Part shown: positions 42,364 through 50,155 of the stretch, piece after piece | Numbering within the stretch: the first letter of the stretch is position 1 | Layout of the letters: every line of letters starts with the position of its first letter | Assembly: GCA_963802915.1 (NCBI GenBank) | Contig: CAWDKQ010000007.1 | Coordinates: forward strand, 620,001-684,000 | Source of the DNA: JAICMB01 sp963802915 | GTDB lineage: Bacteria > Acidobacteriota > Terriglobia > Bryobacterales > Bryobacteraceae | DNA length: 64,000 nt | Direction: 5' to 3' | Position numbers and translations under genes: made by a program | The notes under the pieces: generated by a model | Told to the model about the DNA's origin: nothing | What the model saw: the letters and a program-made list of their open reading frames with translations, nothing else | Database searches by the model: none

Positions 42364-44310
42364 CTACATGTACTCGGGCGCGTCGATGCCGAGTACATGG
42401 AGCGTGCGCTCCAGTTGCTGCCGGAAGAAGTCGCACATCCACAGCAGGAACGTACGCCGTTCGCGGTTCTCCTCATGGAGCACCGGGTATTCGTGGTAAA
42501 AGTTATTGAACGCTTGGGAGAGCTGGAATGCGTACCTGGCGACGTGCGCCGGTTCCCCGGAAGCCACGGCTCGTTCGATCGCTGAATCCACTTTCGAAGC
42601 GATCAGCAGTAATTGCCAGAAATCCTCCGATTCCAACTGTCTTGCCAGCGCCGCCCGATCCAATTCACTCTTAAAGTCCGGCAGAGTCTCACCTCGTTCC
42701 GCCAGCTTGCGCAATATGTTCCGCGCCCGCACCGCGGCATACTCCACGTATGGTCCCGTCTCACCCTCGAAACTCAGTGCCTCCTGAAAGTCAAAAGCGA
42801 TTACTGAGTTCCGCGTGTATTTGAGCATGAAATAGCGCAATGCGCCGATGGCGATCTGGGATGCAATCTTGAGTTGCTCCTCGGCCGGCGCTTCCGAGTG
42901 ACGCGAATTCACTTCCTCCTGCGCTTTCTCGATCAATTTGTCGATCAGGTCGTCGGCTTTCACGCCCAGTCCTTTACGGCCCGACACCTCGACGTATGGT
43001 TTACGCTTGTCCTCGTCAGAGAGTTCGATTCCCAGCTCAACGCAGGTTCTCGGCGAAAGAGCTACCATTTCGTATGAAAAATGTACGGAGCGATCTGCTT
43101 GCTCGTTATAGCCCAACGCGCGCAAACCCGCCACCACGACATCCTGCAGGTAGGATTGGCGCGAGTCGATGACGTTGTAGACTCGCTCTGCGTGGCCGAA
43201 CGATGGCGCGCCCGGCTCGGTGGCTTCGTCGTTTGAGGCCCAAACTTCGTGGCCATCCGGATAGCGAAACCAGCGCCGATAAAAGAAATCTTTACCGAGC
43301 AGGCCGAATTTCCAAAGCTGATAGGCGATGTCCTTGCCAACGTACGTCACGGTTCCGTTGGATCGCACGATGACCTTGCTGTCTTCTTCATCGGTGGAGT
43401 CCGAAAACGCCGAACCCGGCATTACCCAACAGCCTTTATTCTTGCCTTCCGTCTCGAAATAGATGGCCTTACGTTCCTTTAATTGCTCGAACGCCACGGC
43501 CCAGAATTTGAGATGCAGGATCTCGCTTTCGCGCGGCAGGACATCGTATTCGACGCCGAGGCGAAGCATGGTCCGTAAATGCGCGTTGACGATGGCATCC
43601 GCGACAACGTGCGCGATCTCCGCTTCGGCACCTTCGCCGGCTTCAATAGCATGCAGGGTCTCGTGACGCCAGGCGACGGATTCCGGATGCTCGTTGAAAT
43701 ACTGCGAGGTGCGCGCGTAGAGATCCCAGCAGTAGTAATCGAAGCGATCCTGCCGCGCCAACTGCTGAACTTCTTCCGCCGATTTCTTCTCCAGGCGCCT
43801 AAAACCCACCACAACATCGGCAACCTGCACACCAGTGTTATCGATATAGTTCTGAACTTCGACGTTGTTGCCGATGGCGCGCAGCATTCGGACGAAAGTG
43901 TCGCCCAGAATCGCATTGCGAAGATGCCCTATGTGGGCGGCCTTGTTCGGGTTGATATTGGTATGCTCGACGATGATCTTGCCGAGCGAACTTTCCTCGC
44001 GACTTGCCGCGACGCGGAGGATAGCATCGGCATACGCGCCGCGATCGAATCGGACATTGATGTAGCCGTTGCCGGCAACTTCCATCGCGCTGACACCTTC
44101 GATAGGTCCAAGGTCCGCGATCAGTTTTGTCGCGATCGCCTTTGGAGATTGCTTCAATTGACGCGCAAGCTGGAAGGCGACCGGTATTGCCAGTTCGCCG
44201 AAGCTCGCCTGCTTCGGTTGTTCGGGCATGACCGGCACTTCGGTGCCATACTGTTCCCGAACGTGTGCCGCGATCCGCTTGCTGATGTTTTCCTCGATCG
44301 TGTTAAACAC
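42364..44310 (-). CDS. argS: Arginyl-tRNA synthetase
   Basis: 648 residues from GTG 44310 (FNTIEENISKRI); the frame stays open to TTG 44370, but those 20 residues overlap the divergent ferredoxin start and lack a ribosome-binding site. The class I signature is AHIGHLRNAILGD, preceded by the EHTNINPNKAAH typical of ArgS. The KMSKS position is replaced by SGRKGLGVKADDLIDKL, as in one bacterial ArgS group. The N-terminal Add-1 domain and C-terminal DALR anticodon-binding domain (FQLSQAFNNFYHEYPVL) are present. It charges tRNA-Arg. Confidence 0.96.
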   Translation of the reverse strand: MFNTIEENISKRIAAHVREQYGTEVPVMPEQPKQASFGELAIPVAFQLARQLKQSPKAIATKLIADLGPIEGVSAMEVAGNGYINVRFDRGAYADAILRVAASREESSLGKIIVEHTNINPNKAAHIGHLRNAILGDTFVRMLRAIGNNVEVQNYIDNTGVQVADVVVGFRRLEKKSAEEVQQLARQDRFDYYCWDLYARTSQYFNEHPESVAWRHETLHAIEAGEGAEAEIAHVVADAIVNAHLRTMLRLGVEYDVLPRESEILHLKFWAVAFEQLKERKAIYFETEGKNKGCWVMPGSAFSDSTDEEDSKVIVRSNGTVTYVGKDIAYQLWKFGLLGKDFFYRRWFRYPDGHEVWASNDEATEPGAPSFGHAERVYNVIDSRQSYLQDVVVAGLRALGYNEQADRSVHFSYEMVALSPRTCVELGIELSDEDKRKPYVEVSGRKGLGVKADDLIDKLIEKAQEEVNSRHSEAPAEEQLKIASQIAIGALRYFMLKYTRNSVIAFDFQEALSFEGETGPYVEYAAVRARNILRKLAERGETLPDFKSELDRAALARQLESEDFWQLLLIASKVDSAIERAVASGEPAHVARYAFQLSQAFNNFYHEYPVLHEENRERRTFLLWMCDFFRQQLERTLHVLGIDAPEYM

Positions 44311-44363
44311 AAATTCCAGTATAAGAACCTTCGGCTTTCGAAGCGCTTGGTATCCTGAAAGCA

Positions 44364-44747
44364 GTGCCAAAGGTTACCATTCAAGGGAAAACTGTAGAAT
44401 TCGAGAAGGGTAAGCTGCCCTACGAGGAACACGGAAAGCCCGAATCCATCCTCGACATCTGTATCAACAACGGCATCCATCTCGAACATGCTTGCGGCGG
44501 TAACTGTGCATGCACTACGTGCCACGTCATCGTTACGAAGGGGATGGAGAATCTCTCGGAGATGGATGATGACGAGGCGGACCGTCTCGACATGGCCGCC
44601 GGATTGACGCTCCGTTCCAGGCTTGGTTGCCAATGTGTTGTCGAGGGCGATGTTGAGGTTGAGATTCCGGATTGGAATCGCAATTATGTCAGCGAAGGCG
44701 GCGGATCCATGAATTTGGGTGACGCAATTCCTGTCGCCAAGAAATAA
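44364..44747 (+). CDS. fdx: ISC-type 2Fe-2S ferredoxin
   Basis: 127 residues from GTG 44364. The adrenodoxin/Fdx-type cluster motif is present: C44-x5-C50-x2-C53 (ACGGNCACTTC) with the fourth ligand in RLGCQC. SEMDDDEADRLDMAAGLTLRSRLGCQ matches ISC ferredoxins. A C-terminal tail of about 20 residues (YVSEGGGSMNLGDAIPVAKK) is extra. It probably supplies electrons for Fe-S cluster assembly. No isc or suf genes are adjacent. It is divergent from argS, with a small overlap if the long argS frame is used. Confidence 0.92.
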   Translation: MPKVTIQGKTVEFEKGKLPYEEHGKPESILDICINNGIHLEHACGGNCACTTCHVIVTKGMENLSEMDDDEADRLDMAAGLTLRSRLGCQCVVEGDVEVEIPDWNRNYVSEGGGSMNLGDAIPVAKK

Positions 44748-44760
44748 ACCACTCCCTCCC

Positions 44761-44818
44761 TCCGCTTGCTGACGCGCGCGGTTCCGTAAGGTCGTGAAAA
44801 TCCAGGACAGCGTTGCGG
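44761..44818 (-). repeat. Dispersed intergenic repeat, second locus
   Basis: Reverse-complement copy of 14279-14336 with 53 of 58 identical positions, lying between fdx and msrA. It contains the core CGGAACCGCGCGCGTCAGC (minus strand). At this locus the outer inverted repeat of the 14-kb cluster is not present. It shows that the unit is a dispersed family and not a local feature. Confidence 0.7.
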
Positions 44819-44869
44819 GGCAATAGCGGGCTCGTTTCGCGGTGCTCTATCTTAAAAGAAGGAGCCATC

Positions 44870-45331
44870 ATGAAAGCAACATTTGCCGCAGGTTGTTTCT
44901 GGGGAGTCGAGGAAGCATTCCGTAATCTGCCCGGTGTAAATTCCACGGCCGTAGGATACGAAGGCGGCGCGCTTAACAATCCGACTTATGAAGATGTCTG
45001 CACGGATCGAACCGGTCATGCCGAGGTTGTCCAAGTGGATTACGACCCCGCGCAGGTCAGTTACGATCAGTTACTGGACACCTTCTGGGCCAACCACGAT
45101 CCCACTACCAAGAATCGCCAGGGACCGGATGTTGGAACGCAGTATCGCTCCGCGATCTTCTATCACACGCCGGAGCAAGAGGCTGCCGCGCGAGCTTCAC
45201 TTCAGAAGACGCAAGCGAACTTCAAGCGTCCGATCGTGACTGAGATCACGCCCGCTAAGGATTTTTATCGGGCGGAGGAGTACCATCAACAGTACCTCGC
45301 GAAGCGGGGCCTGTCGCAGTGCCATTTCTAA
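44870..45331 (+). CDS. msrA: Peptide methionine sulfoxide reductase MsrA
   Basis: 153 residues from ATG 44870, which follows GAAGGAG at normal spacing; the longer frame from 44813 begins in the repeat region and is rejected. The catalytic motif is GCFWG with C9. TVGYEGG-like AVGYEGGALNNPTYEDVCTDRTGHAE and FWANHDPTTKNRQGPDVGTQYRS match MsrA. A C-terminal cysteine (QCHF) is available for recycling. It reduces methionine-S-sulfoxide in proteins. The final 77 bp overlap the 3' end of the convergent cdaA-like gene. Confidence 0.95.
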   Translation: MKATFAAGCFWGVEEAFRNLPGVNSTAVGYEGGALNNPTYEDVCTDRTGHAEVVQVDYDPAQVSYDQLLDTFWANHDPTTKNRQGPDVGTQYRSAIFYHTPEQEAAARASLQKTQANFKRPIVTEITPAKDFYRAEEYHQQYLAKRGLSQCHF

Positions 45332-46463
45332 CCAGCGATACGGAGAGATCCGGCGGCGACGCTGCGTCGAGCACGATACCTGGAGGCAAATTCACGTTTC
45401 GAGGTCCAATATGAAAACGTTGACGGCCCTCCGATGAGCTTCGTAAGCTGAAGTGGACAATGAGCTGCGAGAGGCTCGCGGTATTCATAAGCCAGGAGCT
45501 TCCGCGTAGTTGAAGCGTGATGCGCGGCGCCGATTGTTCCGCGAGATTGTAGCCACGGGGTACGTCGCTGAATTCCACTGGCACGCTGACAATACGGATG
45601 GTGCTGCCGGTGGCAACCAGCGAAGTGCCCCATACGAGCGCGGCGATGCCAGCTGCCATCAGTTTCAATTTCGCGTCCGCGAGCACAAGTCTTGTTATGC
45701 GCCGATGCCATCGCCGCTTGGGACGCCGCTGGCCTGTTTGAAGCAATTGGGCGAGTTGCTCGGAAGTCTCAATCAGGCGCGCGCGTCCCTGTTCCATTAG
45801 CGTGACCTCGCCCCGCTCCTCGGAAGAAACGATGACCAGCGCGTCAGTTCTTTCCGATAGGCCCAGTCCGGCTCGATGCCTTGTCCCATACACCAACGGC
45901 ACGTCTTGACGCTCAGTTAGAGGTAGAATCGCGGATGCTTCGATCAATCGGTCTCCCGCGATCAGGACCGCGCCGTCGTGAAGCGGAGAAGTCTTTTGAA
46001 AAATTGCCTCCAACAACTGTGCCGAGACGGTCGCGCCAACCTGCACTCCGCCGGTGACCACGCCGGCCATGGTTTCCTGACCGAGAACAACGATGAGCGC
46101 TCCGGTCCGCGAGGCGGCAAGGTGCATGGATGCGTCGGCGATGGCGCGTCCAGTCTGCGCCGGCGCTGCGGTCTGCTGCGGGAGCAGACGGAACATGGTA
46201 TTCAATCGCAACAGAACATAGCGCAACTCGGATTGAAACGTGAGCACCAGAACCGCGATGCCAATGAACGCGCAAGCTTCCAGCACCCAACTTGTTATAA
46301 GCAAATCGAAGTTGCGAGCCACCAGCGCTCCGGCGTAGAGAGCCACGATCACAATGGCCGTGCGGAGGGCTCGCGCTTCCCGCGCAAGGTGCAGAAGCAC
46401 GTATAGAAAGATGGTGACCGTGCAGTAGTCTATGACGTTCTGCCAGCGAATGAGGGTCCACAT
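45255..46463 (-). CDS. cdaA: Diadenylate cyclase CdaA fused to a YbbR/CdaR-like domain
   Basis: 402 residues from ATG 46463 (frame open to 46487). The N-terminus has three transmembrane helices (about 10-80). The DAC domain (about 95-235) carries both catalytic motifs: DGA at 163-165 (LHDGAVLI) and GTRHRAGLG at 193-201. A basic linker (RRPKRRWHRRITR, about 247-259) leads to a further membrane segment (about 268-285) and a ~100-residue region with YbbR-like features (VPVEFSDVPRGYNLAEQSAPRITLQLRG). In Firmicutes CdaA and the YbbR-domain regulator CdaR are separate adjacent genes. It makes c-di-AMP from ATP. Confidence 0.88.
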   Translation of the reverse strand: MWTLIRWQNVIDYCTVTIFLYVLLHLAREARALRTAIVIVALYAGALVARNFDLLITSWVLEACAFIGIAVLVLTFQSELRYVLLRLNTMFRLLPQQTAAPAQTGRAIADASMHLAASRTGALIVVLGQETMAGVVTGGVQVGATVSAQLLEAIFQKTSPLHDGAVLIAGDRLIEASAILPLTERQDVPLVYGTRHRAGLGLSERTDALVIVSSEERGEVTLMEQGRARLIETSEQLAQLLQTGQRRPKRRWHRRITRLVLADAKLKLMAAGIAALVWGTSLVATGSTIRIVSVPVEFSDVPRGYNLAEQSAPRITLQLRGSSWLMNTASLSQLIVHFSLRSSSEGRQRFHIGPRNVNLPPGIVLDAASPPDLSVSLVRNGTATGPASRGTVDGTPPPDKNP

Positions 46464-46544
46464 ATTGGTTAACTTGGCCAGAAACACGAAGGCGAACGCA
46501 CAACGGCGTCCGCCTTTTGAAATTCACTTTGGAAGCGGCGCGTG

Positions 46545-46883
46545 TCAGCCCGCCTTTACATGACATTTAGTGCAGTTGCCTGTCACTCCAAAAGCCTGGC
46601 CACCGGGATGATGGCAGGTACCACAGGAGGTATGAGCTGTTTCGGCCGGCTTATGCATTCCAGCCTTCCAGTTCAGCGGCGCTTTCGACTGGGGCCAGAG
46701 CTTATCGTGGCAGACCTTGCAATCGTTCTTCTCGCGTTCTACGTGTTTGGCGTGATCGAAAGTCACGTTCCCGTTTTTCGCCTCAAACGTCAGTTTGGCA
46801 GGAGCTTTCTTATCCTGTGCCAACGTTGCGAATCCGCAGGCGACGAAGCAGGAAATTACCAACGCAGTTAACCAAAGGCGCAT
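46545..46883 (-). CDS. Secreted triheme c-type cytochrome (c7/c3-like)
   Basis: 112 residues with a signal peptide (1-22). Three CxxCH haem sites are visible: CKVCH (55-59), CGTCH (87-91) and CTKCH (104-108). His 44, 47, 77 and 84 are available as distal ligands, including the FDHAKH pattern typical of cytochrome c3/c7. Three haems in about 90 mature residues is the size class of periplasmic c7 electron carriers known from Geobacter, though similar short proteins are also found as CXXCH family carriers elsewhere. Redox partners are not in the window. Confidence 0.85.
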   Translation of the reverse strand: MRLWLTALVISCFVACGFATLAQDKKAPAKLTFEAKNGNVTFDHAKHVEREKNDCKVCHDKLWPQSKAPLNWKAGMHKPAETAHTSCGTCHHPGGQAFGVTGNCTKCHVKAG

Positions 46884-46926
46884 ATATCTCGATCATAACA
46901 ACGTCAAGTTCAAATCACTGGAGCAG

Positions 46927-47400
46927 CTACTTCAACGACAGCCGGTAAACGGTCCAATCGTCGAGCGGACGCGCTCCGAGCTTCTCATAGAAGTCGATCG
47001 CGGGTTGGTTCCACTTGAGGACGGCCCATTGCAAGCGCCCGCAGCCGCGCTTTCTCGCAAGGTCTTCGAGGTAGGCGAGGAGCGCTTTGCCGATTCCGAG
47101 TCCGCGATATTGGGGGTCGACGAAAAGATCTTCGAGGTAGATCCCAGGACGCCCGGTGAATGTCGAGAAATTATGAAAGAAGACGGCGAAGCCCGCGGGA
47201 GCTTCACCTGAATATGCAAACACTGCTTCAGCCACTCTGCGGCTTCCGAAGAAACTTTCCCGAAGTATTTCTTCTGATGCCGTTACTTCGTGAATCAGTT
47301 TCTCGTAGTCCGCCAGTTTGCGAATGAAGGAGAGCAACAGCGGCACGTCCGCTTCGGATGCCGACCGGATGACGACGGCAGCGGGAGTTGGAAAGCTCAT
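46927..47400 (-). CDS. GNAT-family N-acetyltransferase
   Basis: 157 residues. The GNAT acetyl-CoA loop is DPQYRGLGIGKALLAYLEDLARKRGCGRLQW, followed by AIDFYEKLGARPLDDWTVYRL. The N-terminal VIRSASEADVPLLLSFIRKLADYEKL and the PGIYLEDLFV strand place it in the spermidine/diamine acetyltransferase-like branch. The substrate may be an amine or amino acid. It overlaps the upstream SRPBCC gene by 4 nt, so they form a two-gene unit. Confidence 0.9.
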   Translation of the reverse strand: MSFPTPAAVVIRSASEADVPLLLSFIRKLADYEKLIHEVTASEEILRESFFGSRRVAEAVFAYSGEAPAGFAVFFHNFSTFTGRPGIYLEDLFVDPQYRGLGIGKALLAYLEDLARKRGCGRLQWAVLKWNQPAIDFYEKLGARPLDDWTVYRLSLK

Positions 47401-47843
47401 ACGTCCGTGATTCTCTTATTGAGCCCAGCGCGGAGATTGATTCCGAACTGCACATACGCCTTCAGGCCGCATAAAGTGTGAGTCCATCCGGCATTCTGGC
47501 CCAACGCGCGCTTAACGCCCTCTTCGGTCATGGGAAACGACGATTCAGTGACTGTAACTACCGTGGCGTCGGTACCATCCGGCGCGAATTCGATGGTTGT
47601 GCGAATCCGTGGGCCCAGCGCGCTCGATTCAAGGACGATCTTACGATGCTCAACGACTTCCAGTACGTCGATGGAGACCTTCGCGCCCACGTCGCCGAAC
47701 TCCCACTCGACCGTCCCTACTTGAATGGGTCCGCTGGCGCCCGAGATGAAGTAGTTGGACATTTTATCCGGGTCGACAACCGCGTCGAACACCTCGTTGA
47801 CAGGGTTCAGAATGCGCTCCTGGACCTTCACGTCGAAATCCAT
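47397..47843 (-). CDS. SRPBCC/AHSA1-like domain protein
   Basis: 148 residues from ATG 47843, where GGAG lies 7 nt upstream; the frame extends to an ATG at 47888. It has the Activator-of-Hsp90-like START fold pattern: VQERILNPVNEVFDAVVDPDKMSNYFISGASGP, GTVEWEFGD, TIEFAPDGTDATVVTVTESSFP and the C-terminal helix GWTHTLCGLKAYVQFGINLR. Members bind small hydrophobic ligands or act as stress-related factors; the ligand is unknown. It is cotranscribed with the GNAT gene. Confidence 0.87.
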   Translation of the reverse strand: MDFDVKVQERILNPVNEVFDAVVDPDKMSNYFISGASGPIQVGTVEWEFGDVGAKVSIDVLEVVEHRKIVLESSALGPRIRTTIEFAPDGTDATVVTVTESSFPMTEEGVKRALGQNAGWTHTLCGLKAYVQFGINLRAGLNKRITDV

Positions 47844-47942
47844 CTTGGTCTCCGTTCCTGGTTCGTGTTCGATTCTCACATAGGGCATTTGGCCTACTCT
47901 TATTTAGAGCCGCTGCCGATAGAAAGCGTAAGAGGTGATGCA

Positions 47943-48206
47943 GTGCAGGCGGATCAATTACCGAGGGCCTTGGGCTTCTTAGTCTACCGAGAACATTTGG
48001 ATGGAGCTTCGGTCGAAGAGCTGTCGGAGGCGTTGCACGTCCCGCAGCGTTGGGTCGAAGAAAGAATCGAGGCGGTGCGTTTATGCCTCGAAAAACAGGT
48101 ACGCGTCGAATGCGCGCCAGTGCCGCGCGTACGGCGAGTCGCGGCGACGGCGGGGCGGGGAACCGTCCTCAATATTCGATCAGCGAATAGACGTCATAGC
48201 CGTTAA
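47943..48206 (+). CDS. Small HTH-like protein, unknown
   Basis: 87 residues from GTG 47943, which has a strong ribosome-binding site (AGAGGTGAT, 5-6 nt spacing). The middle reads DGASVEELSEALHVPQRWVEERIEAVRLCLEKQ, which has the hydrophobic spacing of a helix-turn-helix followed by a long helix. The C-terminus is Arg-rich. The same frame is open far upstream, but that part is the antisense of the SRPBCC gene and is not credible. It overlaps the convergent apt gene by 38 bp. No family assigned; a DNA-binding role is a guess from the HTH-like pattern. Confidence 0.5.
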   Translation: MQADQLPRALGFLVYREHLDGASVEELSEALHVPQRWVEERIEAVRLCLEKQVRVECAPVPRVRRVAATAGRGTVLNIRSANRRHSR

Positions 48207-48714
48207 GTCTATCGCGGCCTTTTAAGAAGCCGAGTTCCAATACAAACCCCAATCCGGCCACATTGCCCTGGAGCTTCTCCACGAGTTTGGTTACCGCCGC
48301 GGCGGTTCCACCTGTTGCGAGTACGTCGTCGATGACGAGAACGTTCTGTCCCGGCTCAATGGCGTCGCGATGGATTTCGAGCACATCGGTTCCATACTCG
48401 AGCGCGTATTCAATTCGCTCGCAAGCAGCCGGTAATTTCTTGGGCTTGCGTACAGGCACGAAACCGGCGTTGAGCGCGTAGGCGAGCACGGGGGCGAAAA
48501 TGAATCCGCGCGCTTCGATTCCGAGCACGACATCTATGCTCGCGGTCTGATAATGCTCGCGCAGCAGATCCACCACGGCGCGCAGACCGCTCCGGTCCTT
48601 CAGGAGGGTCGTGATGTCGTAGAAATTAATCCCAGGCTTAGGGAAATCGGGCACCTCCCGAATCAGCTCCTTGAGAGCGCTCGCATCCGGGGTGATCACA
48701 GGCTTTGCATTCAT
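48169..48714 (-). CDS. apt: Adenine phosphoribosyltransferase
   Basis: 181 residues, standard length for Apt. It contains FPKPGINFYDITTLLKD, VVLGIEARGFIFAPVLAYALNAGFVPVRKPKKLP and the PRPP-binding motif VLVIDDVLATGGTA. It converts adenine and PRPP to AMP in purine salvage. It lies 6 nt downstream of the acylphosphatase gene on the same strand and probably shares its transcript. Confidence 0.96.
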   Translation of the reverse strand: MNAKPVITPDASALKELIREVPDFPKPGINFYDITTLLKDRSGLRAVVDLLREHYQTASIDVVLGIEARGFIFAPVLAYALNAGFVPVRKPKKLPAACERIEYALEYGTDVLEIHRDAIEPGQNVLVIDDVLATGGTAAAVTKLVEKLQGNVAGLGFVLELGFLKGRDRLNGYDVYSLIEY

Positions 48715-48720
48715 AATATT

Positions 48721-49008
48721 TTAGCGAATCAAAAAATCGGACCAGTTCTCCAGTGCCGCTTCCAGCTCTTCAACGCTACGCACGTCGGCCAAGCGCGGAC
48801 CTTTACGAACGAGCCCGGCAAATTCCGAAAGCTGCTCGGGCGTTCCGATTGCGTAGACCTCCACGCCGCCGTCGTCGAGGTTTCTGGCCCAGCCGCGCAC
48901 GCCTAATCCATTCGCGGCGTGTCGTACGAAGGAACGAAAACCGACACCTTGTACGCGCCCATCGATTTTGTATTTGCGTGCGGCCTTACCGTGAGCGTGA
49001 GGTTTCAA
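48721..49008 (-). CDS. acyP: Acylphosphatase
   Basis: 95 residues. The active-site loop GRVQGVGFRSFVRHAANGLGVRGWARNLDDGGVEV includes the catalytic Arg of VGFR and the Asn of ARN. It hydrolyses acyl phosphates such as acetyl phosphate or carbamoyl phosphate. The start overlaps the stop of the DUF1080 gene by 4 nt, giving a DUF1080-acyP-apt run. Confidence 0.94.
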   Translation of the reverse strand: MKPHAHGKAARKYKIDGRVQGVGFRSFVRHAANGLGVRGWARNLDDGGVEVYAIGTPEQLSEFAGLVRKGPRLADVRSVEELEAALENWSDFLIR

Positions 49009-49976
49009 GGTTTTGTAAGCGGATACAGCAAGATTTTGCGGAACTCGATATTGCCACGATCGCCCTGGAGAAGAATCGGTCCTGGGTCGCCCTCGTTAGC
49101 ATCCTGCGCAATCGCCGTCAAACCATCGATGGTCTGGCGGTCGATGATTTTGATCCCATTCAGAGAGATCGAAACCTGACGGCCAACCAGTCGGATATCA
49201 AACGTCTGCCACTCGCCGGGATCTTTGCTGGCATTAATGGTCGGAGCAATCCGGTCGTAGATGGCCCCATTTCCGTGGAGCGAAGGAGACTTGCCGGCGT
49301 CGTCGATGATTTGCACCTCGTAACGTCCGCGCAACCCGATACCGCTGTTGCCGCCGACTCCGATCTTGTATTCCGCATGCAACACGAAATTCCAGAACTT
49401 CTTTTCAGTCATCAAATCGGTTGACCCGAGCGCGTTCGTCAGAATCCCCTGACGGACGATCCAGGGAGCGTGACCGGGTGGTGTCGGTTGCCAGCCGCTA
49501 AGATCGTGACCATCGAACAGATTAATAGGATCGCCCTTCTTCCAGGTGCCGTCGTCCTTATCGTTGATCGGTGGCGGATGCACGCCCGTCCACTCGAGGT
49601 AAGAACCAGGGTCTCCTTCGATTTCGAAAGTACCTTTCAGTTTCCCGTTTTCGAGGCGCGCCCAATACAGTCCTTTTTGTGGCGGAAGATGCTCGTTCGG
49701 AAAATGATGAGAGTCATGCCGGTAGTGGCGTTCGAAACTGAAGCGCAGCTCGCCGTCGTAGACGGAGATTTTGGGAATGTCGTCCACCTGGCCGCCGGGT
49801 GCCCCAACGAATTTTCCTTTGATACTGTCGGTGCCCGCTCCGGACACTTCGAGCCACCAGGCCCTACCCGGTTTATCTCCCTTCACCGTGATATCCCATC
49901 GGCCGTTAAACTGCTGATCTTCGCCTGTGCTGGCAACGCAGCAGACCGCGAAGATGGCGGCCAAAAACAAACGCAT
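49005..49976 (-). CDS. Secreted DUF1080 (3-keto-disaccharide hydrolase-like) protein
   Basis: 323 residues with a signal peptide (about 1-18). After a beta-rich N-terminal domain (about 22-145) comes the DUF1080 domain (about 150-318) with INLFDGHDLSGWQ, WIVRQGILTNA, FWNFVLHAEYKI, GGNSGIGLRGRYEVQIIDD, and GEWQTFDIRLVGRQVSISLNG. The fold is a concanavalin-like jelly roll. Related domains hydrolyse 3-keto-glycosides or bind glycans, and they are abundant in Acidobacteriota, Planctomycetota and Bacteroidota. The substrate is unknown. Confidence 0.9.
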   Translation of the reverse strand: MRLFLAAIFAVCCVASTGEDQQFNGRWDITVKGDKPGRAWWLEVSGAGTDSIKGKFVGAPGGQVDDIPKISVYDGELRFSFERHYRHDSHHFPNEHLPPQKGLYWARLENGKLKGTFEIEGDPGSYLEWTGVHPPPINDKDDGTWKKGDPINLFDGHDLSGWQPTPPGHAPWIVRQGILTNALGSTDLMTEKKFWNFVLHAEYKIGVGGNSGIGLRGRYEVQIIDDAGKSPSLHGNGAIYDRIAPTINASKDPGEWQTFDIRLVGRQVSISLNGIKIIDRQTIDGLTAIAQDANEGDPGPILLQGDRGNIEFRKILLYPLTKP

Positions 49977-50155
49977 TTGCGCCTAATTTACCACACGCGG
50001 GGAAGCGGCCGGACCATTCTCGTTACAGAGAAGTGAACGGATTCGGCGTCGAGAGCGGTCTAATTGCTTGTGCGCTATTCTCCGATCCTGAATATGTTCC
50101 TGAAAGAGGCCAACTGGTGTTTCGATTCCATTGGCTTAGCGAAGTGGTCGGTTCG

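Noticed and set aside
43579..44358. Plus-strand open frame of 259 codons opposite argS
   Set aside because: argS is unmistakable (HIGH motif, DALR domain); the antisense frame has no support.
47478..47942. N-terminal extension of the small gene at 47943
   Set aside because: This part is antisense to the SRPBCC gene; the strong ribosome-binding site at 47931-47939 points to the short version.
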